Source: Nymphaea colorata
Taxonomy: Eukaryota > Streptophyta > Magnoliopsida > Nymphaeales > Nymphaeaceae
Reading direction: 5' to 3'
DNA length: 64,000 nucleotides
Assembly (NCBI RefSeq): GCF_008831285.2
Contig: NC_045151.1
Location: forward strand, 9,972,571 to 10,036,570
Positions 9,701-22,700 of the stretch are shown in pieces. How positions within the stretch are numbered: the stretch's first letter is position 1; each line of letters opens with the position of its first letter. The notes beneath the pieces are model-generated. The model was not told the origin of the DNA and ran no database searches. It was given only the letters and a program-made list of their open reading frames with translations. A program made the translations under genes and the position numbers.

Positions 9701-12700
9701 TTATATTATATATATATATATGCTCTCGCTGCACCCCCGCACCCAAATTTTCTGGGATGTGCCACACCAGCACCTACATCCGCACAACACCCCACACCAT
9801 GCACCCACGTGACATAGCCAAGAACTCCATACTGAAAACTTCTACCTTCCATGCCAACAACTTTGTTTTCTTCAGTTTCCTATTCAAGATCATGAATTAT
9901 TCATCTTCCCTTTCAGGTCTTCCTTCAAGTCTCCTAAGTGAAATTGTGTATAAGAAAATCAATAATTCCAATTTTTTGACTTGGAAAAAACAATTTTTTT
10001 CTTTCATAAGAGTTGTGATCTTTTGAGCATCTAGAGGATCAGTTCAAGCCCTGCCATAGTTCATAGAAAAGGATGATAAAAAGGATTGCTCTACCAAGAT
10101 TATTCAAAACCCTAAGTACATTGCTTTGACAAAATGAGATCAGCCCTTGTTGTCTACATCACTTCTATCTTTTTTTAAGAGGTGTTCACAGCCATCTCAG
10201 ACAACTGCCTGAAATATGCGAAACTAACAAGATGATTGCAGCAATCAATTTCACATGTCAGTCAAGCCTTTATCAGATATCAAAAGCGAGTATTTTGTAT
10301 CTCAAGAAGGAACTTTGAACTTACAAGGAAAGGATATATTTCTTTAATCAAAGATATGAATGAGGTAAACAGCATCATAGATGACTTATGATTGCATGTG
10401 CTGGCATAAACGAATAAATGTTTATCTGCTTATTTGTTTCTATGTCTAACACTTAAAAATGATAATATACTAAAAGTGTGATTGCCAGCTTGGATGGAGT
10501 GCTCATTGTGAGTGTGCCCCATCTTTTCTATCATCTTCTCTACTGCTGGTTCCACTCCAGCAAGGTTGCTCTTCCACTGCAGTGACAGCCCTTGAAAGAA
10601 GGGTAACCAATGAATTTTTGCCCCTCGGCATTTGCAAAATTCGTGAACTGATGCTTTAAGTTGCCAAATTAACTTGTTGGTCCATTGACCAAGTAGTCAT
10701 CTAAACTGTGTTTGATGCACAACATTGGCAACTATGCCTAGAAAGACTGGCAGAACAAAATCCAGTGGGGACATGTAGCAACTATTATTGGCACTATTTC
10801 ATAAATGAATACAAAATAAGATGAATAGGGTGTGGTTCAAGGATTTCACAGGAGCAACTCATGTCACGGTTGATATTGGTCAACTCTCATACTCATTCCT
10901 TTATTTTAGTAAAAGCAGTATTATGACAAGAGATAACCCATCATTTTGTTTATCAAACTGGAAATGTTATTATTCTCGTCTAGTTCCTCCATTAATTTGT
11001 CTCATGTTCTTCTCACTCCTAATATTAGAAAAATGTCATTTTTATTCTAAACTTGTTGGTAACATATTTCTCTCCAATTTACTCGCTCTTGTGCATATTA
11101 AGAACTAAATGAAACAAACATACATTAGAAGGGAGTGATGAAGAAATATGAACATTTCTAAACAAGACCATTCCATTCATATTTTCCATCGTGAAGCCAT
11201 GATTAGAGTCTCTTGATGTTCCTCCTCAAATGGTGTTCCTAGTTATGATGAACCAAATTTTTTGCATAACCATCATGATCACGGTTGTCCCATCCTGAAA
11301 AGCTTGTGTCAAACAACCTCATTCCATTAAATCTGTTTCTTGATTTTGATGATAAAAAACATCCAAGTTGTCAGTTATATAAGTCTTCTTTCTTCATTCA
11401 ATTGGATAATTAACATCAAAACCTACTGAAATTCTCTATTTAAGTGTTGGGGTCTGCTCCTGAATGTTCTATTTCTGGAAGTGAGTATCATGTTATTTCT
11501 TGTAGCTATTATTATTGTACTTGGATATACTTTATGACAAATTTGAGGTCCTTGGTTTATTTTGAATCTTACATTCTTTTGTCAAATAGCACTTTTCTAC
11601 AAACATTATGCACTTTTTACTAACCTTCTTTCAAATAATGGATTAAATCATTGACTATTTGCCCACATATACCTCAACAACAAGGAATAGGTGAGCAAAC
11701 CACCACCACCACCACATTGTTAAAAGTATGATGAGCATGTTACATAACAGTAATATTCCCATTGGCATGTGGATAAAGGCTTTTCATTCAGCTATTTATG
11801 TTATAAACCATCTATCTATGACTATTTTAGCAAATAACTTATTTTACTCATTTCCAATAGCACTCTAAATATAATGATTTATGAGTATTTGGATCTATTT
11901 ATTATGTGCATCTTGACAAATATTTAGGAATACGTTTCAGGAAAAAACTTCCTATTCCACTGATGGAATATGCAGATGATTACAAAGAGTATCAATATTC
12001 AGATCCTATGACCAAACATAACAAGCCATTCAAATGTTATTATTGATGAACAAAATTGACGATAGACTTTACAGCTTTAACCAGAACCAATCTCCAACAT
12101 TGAGGTTCATCACCCATGGTGAATAATGGAACCATTTGCTCATCAATCTATATTATGAATCAGCTTGTCTACAGATTTGTCTACCCCTGAGTCGAATAGT
12201 GTTCCCAGTGAACCTTAGATTGAAGATGAACTCTGCACCCCTTAAAGATATTAACATTTTTTTATGTTGTGTGTCCCTACATTACATTTCTGATACAATA
12301 TGATACAGCGCATAGGTAGGCCCAACCGATACATTTAAAGATATACCAGTGACAATGATGCAAATACCAAACATCAGAAGTGATTAAGTACACATTACAT
12401 TGAAAAAGAGCAAAAAGCACAACATCAATACTGACCCAGAACTTTTTGACACCATGCCCATTTTTCTACATAGCATATGCACCTCAGCACGCTCAGTGTT
12501 GGTCAAATCTGCTTCAAATGTATACACTACAAGAGAATAACTGGTATTAGCTCCAAAAAGAATTGCACTTCATTTGAAAATATGTTCATCACATGACACC
12601 ATATTCTGCTTATACATTACCACTCAAAGCTGTAGAAAATAGCACATTCAAGAAAATGAGCACACAAGCATAAAACATGTTTGCACAGGTGTTAAATGCC

Positions 12701-13673
12701 CATCATGTCTACTGCACAAGATTTAACATTATTATAAAACATGTAACAAAGGAAAACCAAAAGTTAAAGGGACAAATTACATAAAATAGTTGAGTTATAA
12801 TGGGCTATAGTTGCTTGCATGGGAGAAAAAAGACCATGCCAGATGAGAAGCAATAATGTTAAGAAGGTGAAGAAGGCAACAACTGTAATGCTATAATAAT
12901 GTGTCAACACAACAATTGTATCATTCTCAAGCAACATTTCAGTGGCAAGATTAGAGAAAAAAGACCATGCCAGGTTGGAAGCAATAATGTTAAGAAGGTG
13001 AAGAAGGCAACAACTGTAATGCTATAATAATGTGTCAACACAACAATTGTGTCAATCTCAAGCAACATTTCAGTGGCAAGATCATAGTCACAAATAACGT
13101 CTCGGAGTTTTAAACGGCGAGATATTCTCGGGTATAATATGGCGAGCTTGAAAAAAAGGAAAAATACGGTAAATTTTTAAAAATTTTAAAAAACTAAAAA
13201 TGGACGAAAAATAAAATAAGTGAGAAACTAATAACACAAACATCACAAGATAAGTAGATTTGCAACAAATAAAAAATAAAAAATGAAAAAAACTGTTTGG
13301 CATTAAAAAAACTGAAAAAAAAATGAAAAAGATGAAAAAAACGTGTTCTTTTCGGTTTTAACGTTTTTTTCCAAAAAAAAAGTGTTTTTTTAAGTTTTAA
13401 ACGGCCATTTAATTTATCGCATTTTTTTCGTGTTTTTTTTTAAAAAAACGTGTTTTCTGTGACAAGATTAAAGGACTGTGAGAACTGATTATAAAAGATT
13501 TGCGAACTTGGTCCATAGTAAAAACCCAATTTTTAACATGTAAAGTTATTTTTCAATTAAAAAAACAAATTAAACGTGGTACTTTATGAACTATTAAAGT
13601 TGATTGGACAACTTATAATTAGTTCATGTAGTCTTCATATTTACTTAATGTACATATTTCAGGCATATTATAT

Positions 13674-13705
<32 letters not shown>

Positions 13706-16700
13706 CAACCAGTCCCATTTTGGGACTGGTTTTTCCAGCTCTTTGTTGTCTCAGACTCTCAGCCCCTTGTTCTGTTTTGTTTTCCCTTTTGACAACAACC
13801 CTTTCCACCTTAAGTTTGGTGGATCCTAAGGAGAAAAAGGGACTTAAAAGTGATTTGTTGTTTGTCATAAAGTACTAGTAGGATAAATCTATTGAAGAAT
13901 AGGAACTTTCACAGATTGCAGGGTTGGCTCTCTCGTTCCATCTCCAAAAGAAGCATTCACCAAGGGAGTCACCTGCTTCAGAAGTCTTCTCCAGCTCCTC
14001 TTTCCTCAAAATTGCCATGGGCAAGAAAGAAAGAAAGAAGAAAGAGATTATGGATAGAGAGCATGTTTGGCACTATTTGTTAAGGCTGGGAGCCCCTTCA
14101 ATAGAAAGGACAAGAGGAATTGCACCCACACATGTGTCACGACTATAGGGATCCTCCTTCACTTGTCTTTCTATTGTTTGGTCGTTGAACACCTCTTGCT
14201 ATTCCACATGTATAGCATTGCAAGTGTAGGCCACTTGACATGCTACGGAACACAACTTTCTAATGGAACGGAAACCTGACCATGGACTTGTAAGGTTTAG
14301 AAGATTTGTGAAACATTGACAATGTCCATTCTTTTTGTAGAAACACGGGCACAGAGAAAGAGAATACAAGGAACACGATGTAACGTGGAAAAACCCTCAA
14401 CAAGAGAAAAAAAACAACGGATGAGGAGGAGCTGGTTGCCCACTAGCCGCCAGACTCTCTCTCTCTTAAGATTTCATTAACAATAAGGATTAGGGTTACA
14501 CAACTTAAGTAATGCCCAACAAGGGCTACAAGATGGATCGGGTATGGATCCGGACCCAGTCCCGAGACCCGTCTAACATACTTCAACATTCCCCCTCAAG
14601 TTGGGCATACATATCAAACATGCCCAACTTGAATACATTTCTCTCGAATGAAGTTGAAGATAGAGCTTTCGTCAGAACATCAGCTGTTTGGTCTTCAAAT
14701 CTCATGTAAGGAAGTACAAGTTCTTTAGCATCAAGTCTCTCTCGAATGAAATGTCGGTCAATCTCAACATGCTTTGTTCTGTCATGAAGCACAGGGTTGT
14801 TGACCAAGTTGATTGCAGACTTGTTATCGCAATACATCTTCATTGGTTCTTCAACCTTTATACCAATATCCGTCAACAATACTTTTAGCCACAAAAGCTC
14901 TAAAACTCTCATAGCCACTGCTCTGTATTCTGCTTCAGCACTGGAACGAGAACACACATCTTGCCTTTTACTTCTCCACACTATGAGATTCCCTCCCAAA
15001 TAGATACAATAGCCAGAGGTGGACCTCCTAGTGTCAATACAGCCTGCCCAGTCTGCATCTGAATAACCTTCAATCCCAAGAGTGTCTTGCTTGACATACA
15101 AAAGACCTTTGCCAGGATTTCTCTTCAAGCAGCACAAGATCCTATCAACAGCCTTCAAGTGGGCATCCGTGGGAGCATGCATGAACTGACTCATCACATT
15201 CACAGCAAAGGTAATATCAGGTCTAGTGAGAGTAAGATAAATCAACTTCCCTACAAGACATTGATATCTTCTTTTGGCCTCTTCACAGAGAGGCTCCCCA
15301 TCTCTAAGACTTAGCTTATGGCCAGCATCTAGAGGAGTAGAAGTTGGTCTACACCCTAATTTCCCGGTCTCCTTTAACAAATCTAGGGTGTACTTCCGTT
15401 GATTTAGCACGAGGCTAGTACCCAGACCTAGCAATTTCAATGCCAATGAAATATTTCAACTTACCAAGGTCCTTGAGATCAAACTTGATCGCCAACAGTT
15501 TCTTTAACTTAATTATTTCATCTTCATCATCACCTGTGACAATCATATCATCAACATATACCAATAAAATAGTAACCTTCTGTTCATTTCTCTTCACAAA
15601 GAGTGTATGATCTCCATTCCCTTGATGGTATCCACATTGTCTCATGACAAGTCTAAGTCGTTCAAACCATGCTCGAGGAGATTACTTGAGCCCATATAAA
15701 GCTTTCCTTAACTTGCAACATTTTCCAGGTTCCTCATATCCTGGAGGCATACACATATATACTTCCTCTTCAAGGTCTCCATTGAGAAATGTGTTCTTGA
15801 CATCAAGTTGGTACATCTTCCACTCCTTCATCACAGCTAAGGAGATAATGACTCTGACAGTCTTCATCTTCGCAACAGGAGCAAAGGTCTCCAAATAATC
15901 AATCTCATATTTCTGACTAAACCCCTTGGCCACAAGACGAGCTTTGTATCTTTCAACACTTCCATCTGGTTTGTACTTGATGGTGTAGACCCACTTAGAT
16001 CCAACCAAGTGAGCCGCCTCAGGAATCTTTATAACTTCTCATGTCATGTTTCTTCTCAGGGCTTCCATCTCTTCTTGCATTGCATAAGTCCACTTGGAAT
16101 CACTTTGAGCCTCAGCAACATTCCTAGGAATCATAACCAAAGAAAGAGAAGATACAAAACATTTGTAGTCCTTGCTCAGTCTAGAATATGAAACAAAATT
16201 ACCAATAGGATGTTGAGTACGACCTGACACCCTTTCGCAGGGCGATGGGAAGCTCTTCACTTGCAATAACAGTCTGAATCTCTTCTTCAACAGGTTGCTT
16301 CTGAGCACGACTTGGGTCATCCAGGGAAGGACTAACTGGATTGGGAACAGAATTCTCACCACCTGTCATCTCCTCAGTACAGACTCTTCGCCTAGAGTAA
16401 ACTTGTCCAAACAGACGATTGCATTCCTCTCCTGCGCTAGTAGAACATTCTCCATTTTTCTCTTGTTCAAGCACCTCAATAGAAGGACCAATGGATTCAC
16501 GCCTGTAGTCTAAAAAATCTGTAAACAGAATTTCCTGACTTGAACAATACTCTTCCTTTGACATAGAATTCTCCCCCTGAAGAGGATTCTCACCAAAATA
16601 CGAAGCATGTTCAAGGAAAGTGACATCTTTGGTAACATAGGCACGACCAGTGGAAGGGTCCCGACACTTATACCCTTTTTGAGTGGGAGAATAACCTAGA

Positions 16701-19700
16701 AATACGCCCTTAATAGACCTTGGATCAAGCTTTTTAATGTGAGGACTATGATTGTGAATAAAGCAAACACAGCCAAAGACTCTTGGTGGAAGAGAGAAAG
16801 GTTCACGACTCCCCGATAACATAGAGTGAGGCGTCTGCCCATTCAACACACGACTAGGCAAACGGTTTATAAGATACGCACTGGTCAACACAGCATCCCC
16901 CCAATACCTTTTTGGAACATGACGTTGAAAAAGAAGAGCTCGAGTCATATTCAATAACTAACGATTCTTTCGTTCAGCAACTCCATTTTGAGGAGGAGTA
17001 TAACTACAGAAAGTCTCATGTACAATTCCTTTTTTTCGAAAGAAGCTATCAACAGACTGACACATATACTCACGAGCATTGTCAGATCGAAAGGTCTTAA
17101 CAGATGCTCCATATTGAGTTTCCACATAAGCAATGAAAGTCTCTATGGCAGTAGGAACTTCACTATGGTCTTTCAACAAGTAGACAATAGTGTTACGAGA
17201 ACAATCATTTATAAAGGTGATAAAATACTGAAAACCATTATAAGAAGGAATCCTTGAAGGCCCCCACACATCAGAATGAATCATGGCAAATACCTCATTA
17301 GACCGATGGCTAGACAAAGGATATGAAGCCCTAACATGTTTGGCCAGGTGACAGACATCACAGAACACCATAGTCATATCTAACCTGAAACATAAATCAG
17401 GAAACAGCTGTCTAAGAATTCCAAAAGGCAGGTGTCCAAGGCGCTCATGCCACCGTAGAAGCAATTCAAGGGACTCCTCTCTGTTCTTCGTTGCTTGACT
17501 GACTGCCGTCATGAGAGCCTGAGCAGTACGCATAGGTAAGCGATATAGCCCGTCAGAAGTCAGACCAATCCCAATCCTCTTCCCTGTCAAAAGTCCTGCA
17601 TAACATAGCGATCAGCAGAAAAAATTAGTTCGCAATTCAACTCTTTCGTAATCTTGCTAACCGACAAGAGGTTCAAGGGAAGATGGGGAACATGTAGAGC
17701 ATTGTGGACAAAGAACTTGTTCAAAAGTGGGAGACTCCCTTTTCCAGCCACAGAGATAGAGGAACCATCAGCAAGAGAAACACGTTCCTTTCCTGACGAA
17801 AGCTTATACCCATGAAAGACTTTAGGATCGCCGGTCATGTGGTGAGTAGCGCCACTGTCGATGATCCACTCTCCCATAGGGGAATCCGCCATCACGTCGT
17901 TCGAACACCCAAATTTCTCCTGCAGTGACAAAGGGCAGCCGCGGCAATGGGGAGCACGCAGCAATTGGCGTGAGCAGAGAACTCTGCAGCAGATCCCGCA
18001 GGAGAACAATGATGCAGGGAGTAGAGGCAGCGCTAGACGGAAAGGCAACACCAGGAAGCAGGTCGGGCGGCGGAAGACGTTGCTGGTCAGGCGGAGTAGG
18101 GAGCAGGTCGGGCGCCGATATCGACGGCGCAGAGGGCGACGGCAGGGAGGAAGGGGGGCGACAGCAAACGGCGGTAGCAATGGAGGGCACCACTGGAGTA
18201 GGGCCGACCCAGAAGGCAACGGCGCAAAGGACGACGGCAGGGAGCAGGGCGCGACGTCAGGGAGCAGGTGGACGGCGCGGCAACAAGGGCGACGACGCGG
18301 CAGCAAGGGCGACGGCACGGCAGCAAGGGCGGCGACGCCGGCGGCGACGCCGGTGGCGGAGCCGGCGGCGACGCCGGTGGCGGAGCCGGTGGCGGAGCCG
18401 GCGGCGACGCCGGTGGCGGAGCCGGTGGCGGAGCCGGCGGCGACGCCGGTGGCGGAGCCGGTGGCGGAGCCGGCGGCGGTGTCAGCAGCGTCGTCGGACG
18501 ACGCAGCAGAAAGGTAACGGCGGCGGTGACGGCGGCGGTGACGGCGGCGGCGGCGGTGACGGCGGCGGCGGCGGTGACGGCGGCGGTGACGGCGGCGGCG
18601 ACGGCGGCGGCGGCGGTGACGGCGGCGGCGGCGGTGACGGCGGCGGCGACGGAAACGGAACAATGATGCAGGGAGTAGAGGCAGCGCTAGACGGAAAGGC
18701 AACACCAGGAAGCAGGTCGGGCGGCGGAAGACGTTTGCTGGTCAGGCGGAGTAGGGAGCAGGTCGGGCGCCGATATCGACGGCGCAGAGGGCGACGGCAG
18801 GGAGGAAGGGGGGCGACAGCAAACGGCGGTAGCAATGGAGGGCACCACTGGAGTAGGGCCGACCCAGAAGGCAACGGCGCAAAGGACGACGGCAGGGAGC
18901 AGGGCGCGACGTCAGGGAGCAGGTGGACGGCGCGGCAACAAGGGCGACGGCACGGCAGCAAGGGCGACGGCACGGCAGCAAGGGCGGTGACGCCGGTGGC
19001 GGAGCCGGCGGCGGTGTCAGCAGCGTCGTCGGACGACGCAGCAGAAAGGTAACGGCGGCGGTGACGGCGGCGGCGGCGGTGACGGTGACGGCGGCGGCGG
19101 CGGAAACGACGACGGTGACAGCAGCGGCGGCGAGTGAAGAAAACTCCACGATCACCAAAAAAGTCTCAATCTCGTGGGCTCTGATACCATGTAGAAACAC
19201 GGGCACAGAGAAAGAGAATACGAGGAACACGATGTAACGTAGAAAAACCCTCAACAAGAGGAAAAAAACCACGAATGAGGAGGAGCTGGTTGCCCACTAG
19301 CCGCCAGACTCTCTCTCTCTTAAGATTTCATTAACAATAAAGATTAGGGTTACACAACTTAAGTAATGCCCAACAAGGGCTACAAGATGGATCGGGTATG
19401 GATCCGAACCCGGTCCCGAGACCCGTCTAACATACTTCAACACTTTTCATTGAAGTAAATGGTTCATTGCAAGTACCAGTGACTTGTCACAGTCTACTGG
19501 TTCATATGCAATCCATGCCAATCAACAATCACAAGCTCTACCCTGGTCAAAAGGGCACTAAATGCAGATCCTTGAACTCAAGGGAATGTCAACTTCAAAA
19601 ATCGATAAGCAAATTCTTTATTTAAGCCCAACCTTTTTCCCTTTCATGGAGTAGATACAACTCCTAACTTGATAGAAACCTGAACTTGAACTGAAACTAA

Positions 19701-22700
19701 AGGAGGAGGAGTCTAATTGTTTTAATCTACATGTGCAATGAGTCGGCACTAGCGAAAACAAAGAGTGCTTTACAAAAGAACGGGTGGGTCCCCGTTTTTC
19801 ATTTAAGACAATCGAGGATGGTCCCTTCGAGTTGCCTGCATCCTATGTCACACACAGATATTGCATTTATGGAGCAGTACCTGTATCATAAGGGTACAAT
19901 ACCAGGATGGGTATTGTATGCCCATGGGTATGTCTCGGGTACGGGCAAAGCACCGAGGACCGTATCCGTCCTTTTTGGACTTGATCAACCTTGGCTAAGT
20001 CCATTTTTGTCCAAAAATTAGGGGTTTTTTTAGTATGTTTGTTATTTTCATGATTTGTTTATTAGTTCCTTCTTCATAATCTATAAATTTTGAATCATGA
20101 ATGCGTTGTTTTGTTTGTTTGACTTCTAATTTTTTGTTATATATATATATATATATATATATTATAAACTATATACGGGCATACCCAAATACCCAAGTTT
20201 TTCCAAAATGGTCCATACCTGTAATTGTACCTATGTGACATGAGCTGCAGATAACTTGAGCATGAAAAATTTCAAGTCTGGCCTATTTTGGGTTCACTCT
20301 AAGCTTTGGCAACCAGAATAGGAGGTATGATGTACATGCAGTAATTTCAAGGGGTGCAGCACTTCTCATTCAGAAAGTTGGAGACTGTCTTTTCCCTTTG
20401 TAGTCTCAACAGCAAGAGCCAGTTAATCAACTGCAGTTGGACTAGACCAAATTCATACACTGGGATACATTGACTTGTTATTCCTTGAGTGTATAGTAGG
20501 AGGTGGAATGCACATGCAATCATTGCAAGGGGGTGCAGCACTTCTCATTCAGGCAGTTGGAGACTGTCTTTTCCCTTTCTAGTCTTAGTGCAAGATTCGG
20601 CTAATCAACCACCGGTGGTATCAATCAAATTGATACATTGGGCTATGTTGACATGTTGTTTCATGAGTGGTACAAACATGCATTTTTACGACATCAAATC
20701 AATTTGATCTTTAAAGGTACACATGGCCAAATCCCTAATTCTTGGTCGTCATGATCAAACGATTGCTTTTTCCTGGATGCATGTTCTTTGGATCCCTATA
20801 GGCCAGAAAGGGAGCACCTTGACCAATAAAAGAAAAGACAAAGAAGGATAATGATAGAACCTGGATAAAGAAAACAAACAGCCCTGGAGGAAAATAATCT
20901 GATGCAAAAATGTTATTCAACTCTATCGTTGATACACAATAGAAACCTGCTCATGGTGCCATGTCCATACCCCTAAGTCATACGGGTACATGTACAAAGA
21001 TATGGGTACAAATATAGTAACTTTAGAAAATGTGGGGCAACTCTAAATGTAACGCTCGTTGTTTGGCAGGACGGGTCGGGTCAGGGTCCAGACCCGGACC
21101 CGAGCCCCTCACGCGTGAGCGAGCCCGACTCCGCCTCCCCTCCCTCGTCTTTCCTTCTTCTCCCTCGTTTCCCCTCTTCGTCTCCCCTTACCCACGACCG
21201 GAACTCAGCGAAGCAGAAGAAGGCGACGGCGGCGGTGACGGCGACGGCGGCGGTGACGGCGACGGCGGCGGTGACGGCGACGGCGGCGGTGACGGCGACG
21301 GCGGCAGCTCGGGGGTAAGCTCCCTCTCTCACCCTCTCTGCCTGTTTTTCCCCTCCTTTCCTGCGCATCCCTCCCTCTCTACAACACCCTCTCTCCTCCC
21401 ACACGCTGTCCCTCTCCTCCTTGCCCGAGCTCTCTTCCCTTCTTCTCTCGCCTCCTTCTCCCTTCTCCCTCGCCTGCTCCTCCTTCCTCTTCTTTCTTCT
21501 CCTCCTCCTTCCCACGCAGACCCTTCCCTCACCGTCCGAACCCTACCCCTTTGTCTGTCTCCCATCTCTGTCGACGTTTCCTCCCTGCTCATTCTCGTGC
21601 TCTTTCTCAGTTCTCAGCCTCCCCCAATCGAACCAATATTTTAGCCGAACTCCTCCTCTTGAGCACGTTCTTGCTTGTTCTCTTTAGTTGTGGCTGTTGG
21701 ATTGGAATTTCAGTTTGAGGGTGCATCTTTCTCTTTGTAACAGTGAATAGAAGGCGTTGGTGGTGGCACGATTTCTGCCATTTGGGGACCGACTGTATGC
21801 TTGAGGTGGCTGTTTGAGGCATCACAGCAGTTTGGACGCTTAGATTGGGGTGAGCAAAGCCTATTTGAGCTTAGATTATTGGATATTATATAGTAGAACA
21901 TGTATAATTATTGCTTGAGCATGTTAGAGTTTAGAATTGATGTTTTGGGATGCATGTTAGCGATTTTGCTTTTGGGGATAATGGGGGGGTTATGATGGAG
22001 AAGCGATGATTCATGTGTGGGATGATCGTTTAAGCATGATGGATTAATTTTCGAAGCTTTAAGGAAACATGGTAGAGATTGTGAGGTTGTGGGGAAGTTT
22101 TGGAACCGTCTTAGGGAGTGTAGCGCAGACTTCGGTGAACGGGTGTATCATGAAGTTAATTAGGGAATATACGTATTGGGATGTGACTTGGGGTTGATGT
22201 CTTGCTTAAAGAACGTTATTGAGGAAGGAATTAGTGATGGATTGATTGATGGTTGAAGGCTTTGATTTTTCGAGGCAACGTCAAGACGTAAAGGAGGAGG
22301 TCTATTGGAGAGCTTGTTAGTCGACACTACATGTCGACACCCTCTTGAGGCGACGACACGTGCCTCAAGGATTTTATTTTTGTATCTGTTTGTTTCTGTT
22401 TGAATGGTGTAGGTATCTAGTAGAAACCTTATTCTTGTTTATGTTTGCAGGTGCACCGGGCACATCCCGTCGACCTTGAGTTCGAAGCTTGAGGCATTTT
22501 GAAGAATTTGGTGAGCGCGCCACAGGTATGGCAACTTTCTAGGCAAATTCCTGTCTGGGGCAAATGTGTGATTGGGTACTCCTAGGATCAAGGGATCTTA
22601 GAATTGTGATGTTAATTGATTGACTGTTTTGTGAATGAGTATATGTATGTTGCTTACATGATATGAATGAGTTAGAAAGATTATTAGTCATTCGTTTTCA

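Larger units (their letters stand above)
14336..19442 (-). mobile_element. Ty1/copia LTR retrotransposon with TSD, gag-less, in helicase intron 1
   Basis: A complete insertion bounded by two 253-bp LTRs (14336-14588 and 19190-19442) and flanked by the perfect 5-bp duplication CTTTT (14331-14335 and 19443-19447). In its own direction (minus, the same as the helicase gene) the order is 5' LTR, primer-binding site, GC-rich leader, protease, integrase, reverse transcriptase, RNase H, polypurine tract, 3' LTR. The LTRs differ at 8 of 253 positions by eye (seven transitions, one transversion), pointing to a fairly recent insertion. No gag was recognised. Pol carries at least three stops and three frameshifts, so the copy cannot act alone. 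Confidence 0.95.

Noticed and set aside
17861-19272. Long plus- and minus-strand frames (up to 375 codons) through the GC-rich repeats
   Set aside because: They follow from GC-rich triplet-like repeats without stop codons in any frame. Only the minus-strand end after about 17917 has a recognisable domain (protease).
21030-21644. 204-codon plus-strand frame and its minus-strand partner
   Set aside because: It crosses the left edge of the solo LTR at 21048 and is made of pyrimidine-rich and minisatellite sequence. No domain.
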